From positions 1 through 38,338 of the forward strand of contig CAZVEE010000031.1 of the NCBI GenBank assembly GCA_964625525.1: a stretch of DNA of 38,338 nucleotides, given 5' to 3'. This DNA comes from CAZVEE01 sp964625525. Its GTDB lineage: Bacteria > Pseudomonadota > Alphaproteobacteria > JAJFIK01. The notes beneath the pieces were generated by a model. The model saw nothing but the letters and a program-made list of their open reading frames with translations, was not told where the DNA came from and did not search any database. A program made the translations under genes and the position numbers. Shown here piece after piece: positions 23,441 through 31,197 of the stretch. Numbering within the stretch: position 1 is the stretch's first letter; every line of letters begins with the position of its first letter.

Positions 23441-24181
23441 CTACGGGGATGGCTCGTTGGCGGGCGGATAGATGGGCCGGTCCAGATGGGTGAACCAGCG
23501 GGCCTTCACCAGCACGGCAGTGGCGATGGCGATGTACGCACCGGCCAGCACATCGCTTAGGAAATGAGCGCCCACCATTACGCGGCTCAGGCCGATGAGC
23601 ACGGCCACGGGGATGAAGACGGGCCAGCCACGCGGGAACAGGATCGTCAGCACCGCCGCCACACTGACGATGGTCTGGGTGTGGCCGGAGGGGAAGGAAT
23701 TGTTCGTCCACTCCGCGCCGTAATAGAAAAAGCCGCTGTCGCCACTTTGAACCAGGTGCTTGGGGCGCAGGCGTCCGAGCCCCGCCTTGAAAAGGTGAAT
23801 GATCGCCCCGGAAATCGCCATGGTGACGAGCAGGTAGAGACCCATATCGGCGATGCGGCGGTAAAGATAGGCGATGCGCCCCGGCAGGGCCGCCAGGAAC
23901 AAGGCCCGCCCGCCCAACAGCGCCACCAGGCCGAGCACCACATAAGGGCCGGCTTTGCCGATATCGGTCACGGTGCGGAAGAACTGACGCACGCCGCGGG
24001 ACTGGGCCTCGCGCACGCTTTGCGCGATCCAGGTGTCGATGGTCAGGATCAGCAGCAGGCACACAAGACCCGTGACGATGCCACCGGCGGCAAGCGGCTG
24101 TGCCCGGGCATAATCGAGGATCGAGCCGGCGGTGGTGGCGGCTTTGGCCGGGGCGTGCTCTGGCGTGGGGGCGTCGGTCAT
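23441..24181 (-). CDS. PAP2 family membrane phosphatase, canonical
   Basis: A 246-residue integral membrane phosphatase with the complete PAP2 signature: KAGLGRLRP (K132, R139, P140), SFPSGHT (S165, G166, H167) and SRVMVGAHFLSD (R200, H206, D210). Five to six hydrophobic segments are evident. Likely substrates are undecaprenyl pyrophosphate, lipid A phosphate or another prenyl phosphate; the sequence does not decide. It is squeezed between two GT39 genes (4 bp and 7 bp spacing). Recycling or trimming of the lipid carrier used by those transferases is the simplest role. Confidence 0.93.
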   Translation of the reverse strand: MTDAPTPEHAPAKAATTAGSILDYARAQPLAAGGIVTGLVCLLLILTIDTWIAQSVREAQSRGVRQFFRTVTDIGKAGPYVVLGLVALLGGRALFLAALPGRIAYLYRRIADMGLYLLVTMAISGAIIHLFKAGLGRLRPKHLVQSGDSGFFYYGAEWTNNSFPSGHTQTIVSVAAVLTILFPRGWPVFIPVAVLIGLSRVMVGAHFLSDVLAGAYIAIATAVLVKARWFTHLDRPIYPPANEPSP

Positions 24182-24185
24182 GGCG

Positions 24186-25922
24186 CTACTCGGCGCCGCT
24201 CGCGCGGCGATAGAAGGTGATGCTCACATCCTGGCCGTTGGAGTAGTTGTGCCCTTCCACCCGGTCGAAGACTTCCACCGCAATGCCCAGGTCTTGCAGG
24301 CGGGCCTGGAAGCGCGGTTCCTTGCGCTCTTCGACCAGCACCACGCCGTCGGGCACCTCGCTCAAATGGTTGGCCGCCGTTTCGGGCTTGGCCAAGCGAG
24401 TGCGGGTGGCGGTCAGGAACACCAGGCTCGGTTCGACAAATCCGGTCGAGGCCACATGGGGCCAAGTGCGATGATCTTCGCCGTAATGGGTTTCAAGGGC
24501 GGCTGCGACGCGCGGGCTCACCGCGATCCAGTCCAGATTCGGCAGCGTGATCTCCAACAGCGAGACATAGAACACCAGTGCCGCCGCAATGGCCGTGCGC
24601 ACGGCCGACAGGATCTTGTTGCGCCAGACAAACAGCGCCACCGTGCCCACCAGACCCACGCCGGCCAGGCTGAGCAGCAGGCCTTTGATCTCCAATCCCT
24701 CGCCATAGATCACCGGCCCCAGCGTGGCGAACGTGGCGATGATCAGCCCGATCACGGTCCAGGTGATGGCATTCGCTCGTGCCAGTCCGCTCGTCAGGAT
24801 CCACGGCCGCCCCCGGATGGTCAGCAGGATCACCGCCGCCGTGATCAGGGCCAGTGCCGGATAGGTGGGCAGGGTGTAGTGGGGCAGCTTGGTGGGCACG
24901 ATCTCAAAGACGATCCAAGACGGGATGATCCAGGCCAAGCAGAAGCGGAACGCCGGATCGAGACGGCGGCTCCAGGCTTCCGCGAAGGCTGGCCACAGAA
25001 ACAGTGAGCCCGGGAAAAAGGTGATCGTCACCAGGGCCAGATAATAGCCCGGAGGCGCTCCGTGGGATTCCTGGCCCGATAGGATTTTGGCCGTGAAATC
25101 CTTGCCGATGGATTCCTGATAGTAGACCCCGCCAGTCTCGATCAGGATGCTGATGCCCCAGGGCAGCACCAGCACCGCCACAATCAACAGCCCCATTTTC
25201 CAGCGCAAGCCGTCAAGCCAAGACCAATCCCGGTCAATCAGCGAGATGGTCACAACGGTGAGGCCAATGACCATGGGGCCAATCGGCCCTTTGATCAGCA
25301 GCGAAATCCCCATTGCGACCCAGAACGCCATCGCCAGACCGAGGCCTGGCGGCCCGTCATCGGCCACCTGATTGGTTCCGTGGCGTGCCAAATAAAAGCG
25401 CAGCAACACGCATTGCATGCCGACCACCGTGGCCAGCAGCACGCCGTCGGTTTTGGAAATATTGGTTTCCGCCACCAGCGCCATGGCTGCGCCCATGAGC
25501 GCGGCCGCAAGCAACGCCGTTTCTTCATCGAAGAGCCGCCGTGCCGCCCAGTGCAGCAACAACACTGCGATGACCGCGCCAATGGCCGAGGGCAAGCGAT
25601 AGGCCCAGATGCCGGCTTCCTCCGGGCCCCCCGCCATCCAGGCCGTAAAGGACTGCATCCAGTGGATGCCGGCGGGCTTTTTGTTGCGGGCGCCGTCATT
25701 GAAGCTGATGTTTACGTAGTCACCGCTTTCCAGCATCTGCTTGCTGGCTTGGGCGAAGCGGCTTTCGTCCCGATCGAGCGGCGGCAGGCTGAAGGTGCCG
25801 GGCACGAAAAAGGCAAGGCACAACAGCACCAGAAAAATGCGTGGATGAGCTATCACCCAAGCCCAAAGGCCCTCGCCGGTAGGGGCCTGGTTGGGGGACT
25901 GTGAGGCCGGTGTCTGGATCAT
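24186..25922 (-). CDS. GT39/ArnT-like glycosyltransferase, second copy
   Basis: A 578-residue polytopic membrane transferase. The N-terminal loop LPPLDRDESRFAQAS carries D52/E53, and RNKKPAGIHW (80-88) matches the KPP-type motif of ArnT. About twelve hydrophobic helices occupy residues 28-480, followed by a soluble C-terminal domain of about 100 residues. It is closer to the classic ArnT pattern than its neighbour at 21874-23433, and the two are clearly different subfamilies, suggesting different donors or acceptors. It is the first gene of the minus-strand unit, with a 309-bp spacer to the divergent GT2 gene. Confidence 0.9.
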   Translation of the reverse strand: MIQTPASQSPNQAPTGEGLWAWVIAHPRIFLVLLCLAFFVPGTFSLPPLDRDESRFAQASKQMLESGDYVNISFNDGARNKKPAGIHWMQSFTAWMAGGPEEAGIWAYRLPSAIGAVIAVLLLHWAARRLFDEETALLAAALMGAAMALVAETNISKTDGVLLATVVGMQCVLLRFYLARHGTNQVADDGPPGLGLAMAFWVAMGISLLIKGPIGPMVIGLTVVTISLIDRDWSWLDGLRWKMGLLIVAVLVLPWGISILIETGGVYYQESIGKDFTAKILSGQESHGAPPGYYLALVTITFFPGSLFLWPAFAEAWSRRLDPAFRFCLAWIIPSWIVFEIVPTKLPHYTLPTYPALALITAAVILLTIRGRPWILTSGLARANAITWTVIGLIIATFATLGPVIYGEGLEIKGLLLSLAGVGLVGTVALFVWRNKILSAVRTAIAAALVFYVSLLEITLPNLDWIAVSPRVAAALETHYGEDHRTWPHVASTGFVEPSLVFLTATRTRLAKPETAANHLSEVPDGVVLVEERKEPRFQARLQDLGIAVEVFDRVEGHNYSNGQDVSITFYRRASGAE

Positions 25923-26231
25923 GGACCTGTCCGGCCAGCCGTTCGGCCCGCCGCCCGCTTCTGAAACGCCATCAACTGGGCCGGGAGCCTATCCAAAGCG
26001 GCGCGCCCTGTCTTGTGGTACTTGGTATAGGCGCACCGCACTTGCCAGTCGGGCGTTTTGCATGGAATAGATGGGACTGGCGCGGACCGCGCGCCGTCCT
26101 TTGGGACCGGGGGGTCCGCAGATCAGCGCGGTGCAAACAGGCCGGCCGGCATGAGGCGTGGAGACACGATCCGTGCAAAGCCGGGAATTGGCGCGTCTTT
26201 CGTGACAACAAATACCGGCCCGGCCGCATCC
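25923..26231. other. divergent intergenic region between GT39 and GT2 genes
   Basis: This 309-bp spacer holds no convincing gene. It must contain promoters for both glycan transcription units. A short hairpin GGCGCG-N5-CGCGCC lies at 26079-26095. I found no good sigma-70 pair. In-frame extensions of the GT2 gene into it lack conservation-like sequence. Confidence 0.5.
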
Positions 26232-27011
26232 ATGACCGATCAGATTTCGTCGCTTCCGTCTTCTCAACCGGCTGACGCCGACCTGCCAGCCGTGTCCGTC
26301 GTGGTTCCGGTGATGAATGAGGCGGAGAACGTTGTGCCGCTGCTGGAGGAAATCCATGCAGCCCTCGCCGCCAAGGGTGAGGCGTTCGAGGCGGTCTTCG
26401 TGGATGATTGCAGCACGGATGCCACATCCGAGCGGCTGGTGGCGGAGCGCGAGCGCTTTCCCATGCTTCGGGTCATTCGCCACGAGCGCAACAGCGGCCA
26501 GAGCGCGGCGATCCGCACGGGTGTGTTGAGCGCGCGCGGCCCGGTCATTGTGACGTTGGATGGGGATGGCCAGAACGATCCTGCCGATATTCCCACAGTG
26601 CTCGACAAGCTGCGCCAGGGCGATGGCAGTGGCCGCCTGTCCATGGTCTCGGGCCTGCGCCGCAAGCGCCAGGACTCGGCAGTGAAGAAGGTATCTTCGC
26701 AGCTCGCCAACGCCATTCGCTCGCGCCTGCTCAATGACGGGTCTATCGATACGGGCTGCGGCTTGAAGGCCTTTTATCGGGATATCTTTCTCAGACTGCC
26801 CTATTTCGATCATATGCACCGCTACTTCGCCGCGTTAATCCGGCGTGAAGGCTTCACGGTAGACTATGTGGACGTCAATCACAGGCCACGCCTGCACGGA
26901 CGCTCCAAATACGGTGTGCTGGACAGGTTGCTGGTCTCAATCACGGACATTTTCGGCGTAATGTGGCTCAATCGCCGCGCACGCCAGCCCGGCCAGCGCA
27001 TCGAACTGTGA
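26232..27011 (+). CDS. GT2 family glycosyltransferase (polyprenyl/dolichyl-phosphate sugar synthase-like)
   Basis: A 259-residue GT-A enzyme. Motifs are VSVVVPVMNEAENVVPLLEE (21-40), FVDDCSTD (56-63), the metal and donor site LDGDGQNDP (109-117) and RSKYGVLDRLL toward the C-terminus. This is the dolichyl-phosphate mannose synthase/ArnC pattern: it would make polyprenyl-phosphate-linked sugar on the cytoplasmic face. Unlike ArnC, it lacks C-terminal transmembrane helices. The ATG at 26232 is preferred over upstream in-frame codons because the N-terminal extension is Arg/Gly-rich and unlike the family. It is divergent from two ArnT-like genes that would use its product. Confidence 0.9.
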   Translation: MTDQISSLPSSQPADADLPAVSVVVPVMNEAENVVPLLEEIHAALAAKGEAFEAVFVDDCSTDATSERLVAERERFPMLRVIRHERNSGQSAAIRTGVLSARGPVIVTLDGDGQNDPADIPTVLDKLRQGDGSGRLSMVSGLRRKRQDSAVKKVSSQLANAIRSRLLNDGSIDTGCGLKAFYRDIFLRLPYFDHMHRYFAALIRREGFTVDYVDVNHRPRLHGRSKYGVLDRLLVSITDIFGVMWLNRRARQPGQRIEL

Positions 27012-27078
27012 TCCTCCGACGATGCGCCCGGCTGAGCCCACCACTCTTCCGGCGCGTGCATCCGAGAGCGGAGACAGC

Positions 27079-27834
27079 ATGACCACTGGTTCCACCCCCT
27101 ATCAGTCCGACCCCGACGCCAAGACGGTCGAGGAGGGTTTGCCCTTCGCGCGGCTGCTGGCGCGGGCGGCGCTGATTGCGGGCCTGCTCGTTGCAGCCGC
27201 GGCGGCGGTGTGGGTGTGGCTGACCGCCGACGGGGCTGGTGATCTGCGCGCCACGATCGAAGATCTGTTTGTCCAGATCCGCACGGCGCCTTACGCGCCG
27301 GTGCTCGCGGTGGCGTTGCTGGTGGTGCTGAATGTGGCGGGCGTGCCGCTGCTGGTGCTGACGGTCGGGGCCACGGTGGTTTTCGACAATGCCTGGGAGG
27401 GCTTCGCCTATTCCTGGCTTGCATCCATGCTCGGGGCTTCGGCGGGCTACTGGCTGGGGCGCTATTCCGGGGCTGAGCTGTTGCGCCGGTTCGGCGGCGA
27501 GCGGGTGAACGCGGTGAGCCAAGCGCTGGGCCGGCGCGCCATTCTCACCTGCTTTCTCATCCGTCTGGTGCCCACGGCGCCGGCGATCGTGGTGAACATG
27601 GCGCTCGGGGCGTCCCATATCGACTTTGGACGCTTCGTGATCGGCACAGGGTTGGGCATTGCGCCGAAGTTGGCGTTCATCGTGTTGGTGACAAAGGGGC
27701 TGCTGGATCTCGATACCAATCAGGGACCGTGGATCCTCGCGGGTCTTGCTGTGTTGGTGCTGGCGTGGCTTGGCACCATGTTTCTCCTGCGCCGGTTTGT
27801 GCGTCGGCGTTTGCCTGGTGCGGAGAGCGGCTGA
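27079..27834 (+). CDS. TVP38/TMEM64 (VTT domain) membrane protein, first copy
   Basis: A 251-residue integral membrane protein of the VTT/SNARE-associated (DedA-related) superfamily. A hydrophobic helix is at about 26-48, a re-entrant-type core GVPLLVLTVGATVVF and the VTT signature GYWLGRYSGAELLRRFGG and FLIRLVPTAPAIVVNMALGAS follow. DedA-type relatives include undecaprenyl-phosphate flippases, and VTT proteins in eukaryotes are lipid scramblases. Its place 67 bp after the polyprenyl-phosphate GT2 supports a lipid-carrier transport role. The ATG at 27079 follows a GAGCGGAGA ribosome binding site. Confidence 0.9.
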   Translation: MTTGSTPYQSDPDAKTVEEGLPFARLLARAALIAGLLVAAAAAVWVWLTADGAGDLRATIEDLFVQIRTAPYAPVLAVALLVVLNVAGVPLLVLTVGATVVFDNAWEGFAYSWLASMLGASAGYWLGRYSGAELLRRFGGERVNAVSQALGRRAILTCFLIRLVPTAPAIVVNMALGASHIDFGRFVIGTGLGIAPKLAFIVLVTKGLLDLDTNQGPWILAGLAVLVLAWLGTMFLLRRFVRRRLPGAESG

Positions 27835-27959
27835 CCCATTCGCCGTGGTTCCCAAGACACGGTCTTTCGTCAAATCGGCGCGAGGAGCGCGCAAACCGGC
27901 TGACGGCGCCGGCGTAAGACGGTATTAACGACGATTACAATTGTGATGGATATCCGTTC

Positions 27960-28862
27960 ATGACAGCACCGACTGGCTCTTCTTCGTCGTTCTGGCAGGC
28001 CTTTGTGCAGGATCCGGCCAAACGGCGGCTTGTGATCCTCGTTGCCCGCGTTGCGGGCCTTGTGGTGATGATTGCCGCGTTGGCGTTGTTGGCGACCCAG
28101 TATCTGGGCCAGTTGCCCGTCACGGCGGATGGCTATCCGGACTTCGAATATCTGCTGGGGCAGGTGCGGGACTCGGCCTGGGCGCCGGCGGTGGTGGTGA
28201 CGCTCTACATCCTGCTCAATTTCGCTGGCATCCCGCAGGTGTTGTTGATGGGCGCGACCGTGATCGTGTTCGGGCCCTGGTACGGCTTTGCCTATGCCTG
28301 GGGCGCCACCATGGCCTCGTCGTCGGTGGGCTATATCCTGGGTAAGATGTTCGGCGGCGAGCTGTTGCGCCGCTATGGCAGCGACCGGGTGAACCGGCTG
28401 AGCCGTTGGCTCGCCAAGCGCGGAATTCTGTCCAGTGCGCTGGTGCGTTTCGTGCCGGCGGGGCCGGCGATTATGGTCAATATGATCTGTGGCGCGTCCC
28501 ATATCCGGTATTGGCAATTCGCGCTGGGGACCGGCATGGGGATCGTGCCGAAGATCCTCCTCGTCGCGGGCGTGTCCGACTACGTCATGAAGTATCTGGA
28601 TAGCGGCGATACCTCGACCCTGGTGGGCGTTGGCCTGTGGTTTGCCGCGATTGGTGCTTTCTTCCTTTTGAGCCGCTGGCTGATGCGTCGCTGGCGGGAG
28701 GGAAGGACGGTGGAGGCGGGCGTGTCGGCGGAGCCTGGCGCCTCGCACATTTTGCGCCCTGAAGATGAGGCGGTCTTGCACACCGACTTGGTGCGGGAGG
28801 ACCTGAAGACCACCACAATGGACGCATCCTCGCTCGGAGGGGCGCCCAAGCCCACATCCTGA
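27960..28862 (+). CDS. TVP38/TMEM64 (VTT domain) membrane protein, second copy
   Basis: A 300-residue paralogue of the preceding gene, with the same core (GYILGKMFGGELLRRYGS, LVRFVPAGPAIMVNMICGAS, GTGMGIVPK) and about 40-45 % identity over the core by eye. It differs by a longer loop before the core and a roughly 55-residue hydrophilic C-terminal tail. The tandem pair may act as a heteromer or on two carriers. The spacer of 125 bp suggests it may have its own promoter. The ribosome binding site is weak. Function inferred only by family. Confidence 0.9.
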   Translation: MTAPTGSSSSFWQAFVQDPAKRRLVILVARVAGLVVMIAALALLATQYLGQLPVTADGYPDFEYLLGQVRDSAWAPAVVVTLYILLNFAGIPQVLLMGATVIVFGPWYGFAYAWGATMASSSVGYILGKMFGGELLRRYGSDRVNRLSRWLAKRGILSSALVRFVPAGPAIMVNMICGASHIRYWQFALGTGMGIVPKILLVAGVSDYVMKYLDSGDTSTLVGVGLWFAAIGAFFLLSRWLMRRWREGRTVEAGVSAEPGASHILRPEDEAVLHTDLVREDLKTTTMDASSLGGAPKPTS

Positions 28863-28988
28863 CGGATTTTGCCCCCGAAAACAGCGGTTTCTCCGCGTTA
28901 CACCCCGGCGCCGCATTTTTGCGATGCGTTCGCACGCGGTTTTGTGCCATAACGGGGGTCGTATTGAGCCATTTCGAGGGGATAAATC

Positions 28989-29489
28989 ATGGCTAACGGC
29001 AATGGAAGTTCCGGTGGAGGCTTCATTGGCGCCTTCCCGATGATCGCCATCGCAATCATTCTGTACAACGTCGTGGCGTTCGCTGGTCCGGCCTTCTTTC
29101 TGGACGCGAATGACATGGAGGGTCTGGATCAGGCTGGTCAGGTGCAACTCGTCCTGAATTACGCGTGGTCGATCCCGCTGATTTCGGGCGACATCTGGGT
29201 GCTGTCCTTGGGCGACATCCTGCTGTTTGTTGGCCTGGTGATGCTGTTCCAAGAAGTGGTGCGCGCGACGTCGAGCTCCTCGACGTCGATCTTCAACCAC
29301 GTTCTGTCGCTGCTGTTGTTCGTGATCGCGATTGTGGAATTCCTGGTGGTGCCGGGCTTCGGGACCTCCGTATTCTTCCTGCTGATCTGCATGACACTGT
29401 TTGACGTGATGGCGGGCTTCACCGTCTCCATCGTCTCCGCTCGCCGGGACTTCGGTGGCGGTGGTGTGCCGATCATCGGCAACGACTGA
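28989..29489 (+). CDS. unrecognised four-helix membrane protein
   Basis: A 166-residue protein I do not recognise. A glycine/serine-rich N-terminus (NGNGSSGGG) is followed by hydrophobic segments at about 13-37, 68-88, 101-125 and 127-147, and a glycine-rich C-terminal tail (RRDFGGGGVPIIGND). There is no catalytic motif. It has a good ribosome binding site (GAGGGG) and ends in an ideal terminator, so it is a genuine monocistronic or operon-terminal gene. It lies 126 bp after the second VTT gene; a TGCGA-N5-TCGCA dyad at 28920-28934 precedes it. A link to the lipid-carrier genes is only by position. Confidence 0.85.
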   Translation: MANGNGSSGGGFIGAFPMIAIAIILYNVVAFAGPAFFLDANDMEGLDQAGQVQLVLNYAWSIPLISGDIWVLSLGDILLFVGLVMLFQEVVRATSSSSTSIFNHVLSLLLFVIAIVEFLVVPGFGTSVFFLLICMTLFDVMAGFTVSIVSARRDFGGGGVPIIGND

Positions 29490-29495
29490 TCGATC

Positions 29496-29519
29496 TCAGC
29501 GTCTTAATCAGCGTCTTAA
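29496..29519. repeat. perfect 12-bp tandem duplication after the membrane-protein gene
   Basis: TCAGCGTCTTAA occurs twice back to back, starting 6 nt after the stop codon and ending 5 nt before the terminator stem. It looks like a recent slippage duplication in the 3' untranslated region. Confidence 0.9.
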
Positions 29520-29524
29520 AGGGG

Positions 29525-29552
29525 AAAGCCGGCCTTCGGGCCGGCTTTCTTC
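29525..29552 (+). terminator. rho-independent terminator with UUCG tetraloop
   Basis: AAAGCCGGCC and GGCCGGCTTT form a perfect 10-bp stem closed by TTCG, followed by CTTCTGTCT. It ends the transcript of the 28989-29489 gene and, since the stem is symmetric with A-runs upstream, may also serve the convergent Rieske gene. Confidence 0.92.
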
Positions 29553-29574
29553 TGTCTGGGAGGCGCGTTGAAGG

Positions 29575-30675
29575 TCAACTGCGCCAGCGCAGTGTCACTT
29601 CCTCGGTCAAGGGGTTCACGAAGGGTGTGTCGGTGTCAACGGACTCGGTCCATGCCTTTTTGAGCTTGTAGTACCACTTGGCCTGTAGGTCCGCGTCACC
29701 CACGAGGATCATGCGGGGGTCGTAGTCGAGGCTCTTGCGTTGCAGCGCCACCATGTCGCGATCCTGAGAGAGGAAGACATGGCCGAAGGCGCGCACGATG
29801 GGCTTGAGCAGACCCACCCAGGCCTGGGTCCAGTAGAACATCTGCGTGACTTCGGTTTCTGCGTCATTGATGGGCGTCGTTATGGTGACGCCAAGGACGG
29901 TGCCTTCGCCCAGTGTGATGTGCTCGGTCCGGATGCCCGGGATCTGAAAGGCGATTTCAGTGGTCAGGTCCGTGCCCAGGACCCGATAGAAGAACGAGTT
30001 CTTCGAGGGCTTGTGCTTGAGCATGGCGAAACCACGCCCACGGGGGCCAAAGCGCTTGGCCTTCTCATGCATGGAAGCGCCGGTGCGCCAGAACCAGGAG
30101 CGGTGCACGTAAGGCCCGTGCGCCGGATCCATCAGCCCGATCACCGCCTGGTCCACATGGCATTGGAAAGTCATGGAAAAGACGAGGCCCGGCGCCCGAT
30201 CCCCGACACCCGGCAGTTCCGGCGGTCCGAACGCCGGATCGTCCTGGTGCTCCAGCACTGGTGCATTGGCGGGGGTGTCGGTGATAAAGACCCAGATCAG
30301 GCCCTGCTGCTCGCGGGCGGGATAGCGGCGCACGCGGATCTTGTCCAGATCCACATTCTGGCCCTCGGTCATGACCGGAATGGCGGCGCAGCGCCCGTCG
30401 GTGCGAAAGCGCCAGCCGTGATAGGGGCATTCAACTTGAGTATCGGGGGTGGGGACGCCGTCTGCTTTGTCGCCGGGTTTGTAGAGGCGGCCCGAGGACA
30501 GCGGCACCGCCCGATGCGGGCAGACATCGCGCAAGGCGAAGACCTGGCCATCGGCGCCCCTGCCGATCACCATGGGCTGATCCAAAAGGATCTTGCGGAC
30601 CAGCTTGCCCGGTTTCAGGTCCCGCGCCGGCAGCGCGAAGTACCAGATGCTCGTGAGAAAGGATTCGTTTTCCAT
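29575..30675 (-). CDS. Rieske [2Fe-2S] aromatic ring-hydroxylating oxygenase-like protein
   Basis: A 366-residue oxygenase alpha-subunit-like protein. The Rieske domain has C52-P-H54 and C83-P-Y-H86, with 28 residues between the pairs, about 11 more than the usual 16-17, owing to an inserted LYKPGDKADGVPTPDTQ loop. The catalytic domain has D183, H186 and H191 (MDPAHGPYVH), the mononuclear iron triad. Such enzymes mono- or dioxygenate aromatics or sterol-like lipids, or demethylate, with electrons from a partner reductase. No reductase, ferredoxin or beta subunit is adjacent, so it is an orphan terminal oxygenase. Substrate is unknown. The minus-strand gene converges on the membrane-protein gene. 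Confidence 0.9.
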   Translation of the reverse strand: MENESFLTSIWYFALPARDLKPGKLVRKILLDQPMVIGRGADGQVFALRDVCPHRAVPLSSGRLYKPGDKADGVPTPDTQVECPYHGWRFRTDGRCAAIPVMTEGQNVDLDKIRVRRYPAREQQGLIWVFITDTPANAPVLEHQDDPAFGPPELPGVGDRAPGLVFSMTFQCHVDQAVIGLMDPAHGPYVHRSWFWRTGASMHEKAKRFGPRGRGFAMLKHKPSKNSFFYRVLGTDLTTEIAFQIPGIRTEHITLGEGTVLGVTITTPINDAETEVTQMFYWTQAWVGLLKPIVRAFGHVFLSQDRDMVALQRKSLDYDPRMILVGDADLQAKWYYKLKKAWTESVDTDTPFVNPLTEEVTLRWRS

Positions 30676-30789
30676 GGGCCTCGGGCTCGCGCGGTGAACC
30701 GGAACGGATGCTCTCCCCTGTCATAGTATGGGACCCGCTGCAAAGCCACAGGGGAGGGGGCTGAGAGCTGTTTGGTTGCCGCGCTTTCC

Positions 30790-30813
30790 GGGCGGAAAAC
30801 CGCCCACGCTTTT
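30790..30813 (+). other. small hairpin with T-run in the Rieske/HTH spacer
   Basis: GGGCGG-AAAA-CCGCCC followed by ACGCTTTT. It could be a weak terminator or attenuator in the leader of the HTH gene 60 nt downstream. The divergent 198-bp spacer otherwise shows no clear promoter. Confidence 0.35.
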
Positions 30814-30873
30814 CCTCAAAGCGCTCTAGACCCTGGATGGAGCGACGGGAGCGAGATCAGGCAAGGACCAGTA

Positions 30874-31197
30874 ATGGCATTGTTTTTCGACGCGGTATGG
30901 TTTGAGGCGCGGTTGGCCGCGATGGGGCTTGATAAGGGTGCGCTGGCGCAGGGCCTCGGCCTATCAGAGGCGGAGCTGGCGGCGGTCTGGAAAGATCAGC
31001 GCATGCTATCGGATCGCGAGTTCGCGGTGCTGGCGCTTCTGCTTGGGGAGCCGGAAGCGCAAGTGCGCGTGCGGGCCGGCGTGCAGGGCGCGCCGCACCC
31101 GATGGATCTTTCCGATCGCGTGGCGGCGCTCGAGGCGCGGGTGGCGCGGCTGGAAGCCGCACTGGCGCGTGCGGCGTCTGCGGCCAATCCGGATTAG
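30874..31197 (+). CDS. small HTH protein with C-terminal coiled coil
   Basis: A 107-residue protein. Residues about 8-62 look like an XRE/lambda-repressor-type helix-turn-helix (RLAAMGLDKGALAQGLGLSEAELAAVWKDQR). Residues 77-101 form a leucine/valine heptad coiled coil (DLSDRVAALEARVARLEAAL), suggesting a dimeric DNA-binding protein. AAGGA precedes the ATG at 30874; an in-frame upstream codon at 30772 runs through the spacer hairpin and is rejected. Its stop overlaps the phaR stop in the bases TTAG, so the genes converge. Targets are unknown. Confidence 0.78.
   Translation: MALFFDAVWFEARLAAMGLDKGALAQGLGLSEAELAAVWKDQRMLSDREFAVLALLLGEPEAQVRVRAGVQGAPHPMDLSDRVAALEARVARLEAALARAASAANPD

Noticed and set aside
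25989..26819. A 276-codon minus-strand frame across the GT2 gene start and the spacer
   Set aside because: It is antisense to the conserved N-terminal domain of the GT2 enzyme and has no ribosome binding site.
27870..29300. A 476-codon minus-strand frame across the VTT and membrane-protein genes
   Set aside because: It is antisense to two family members and spans their intergenic gaps; extremely rich in Arg, His and Gln with no recognisable domain.
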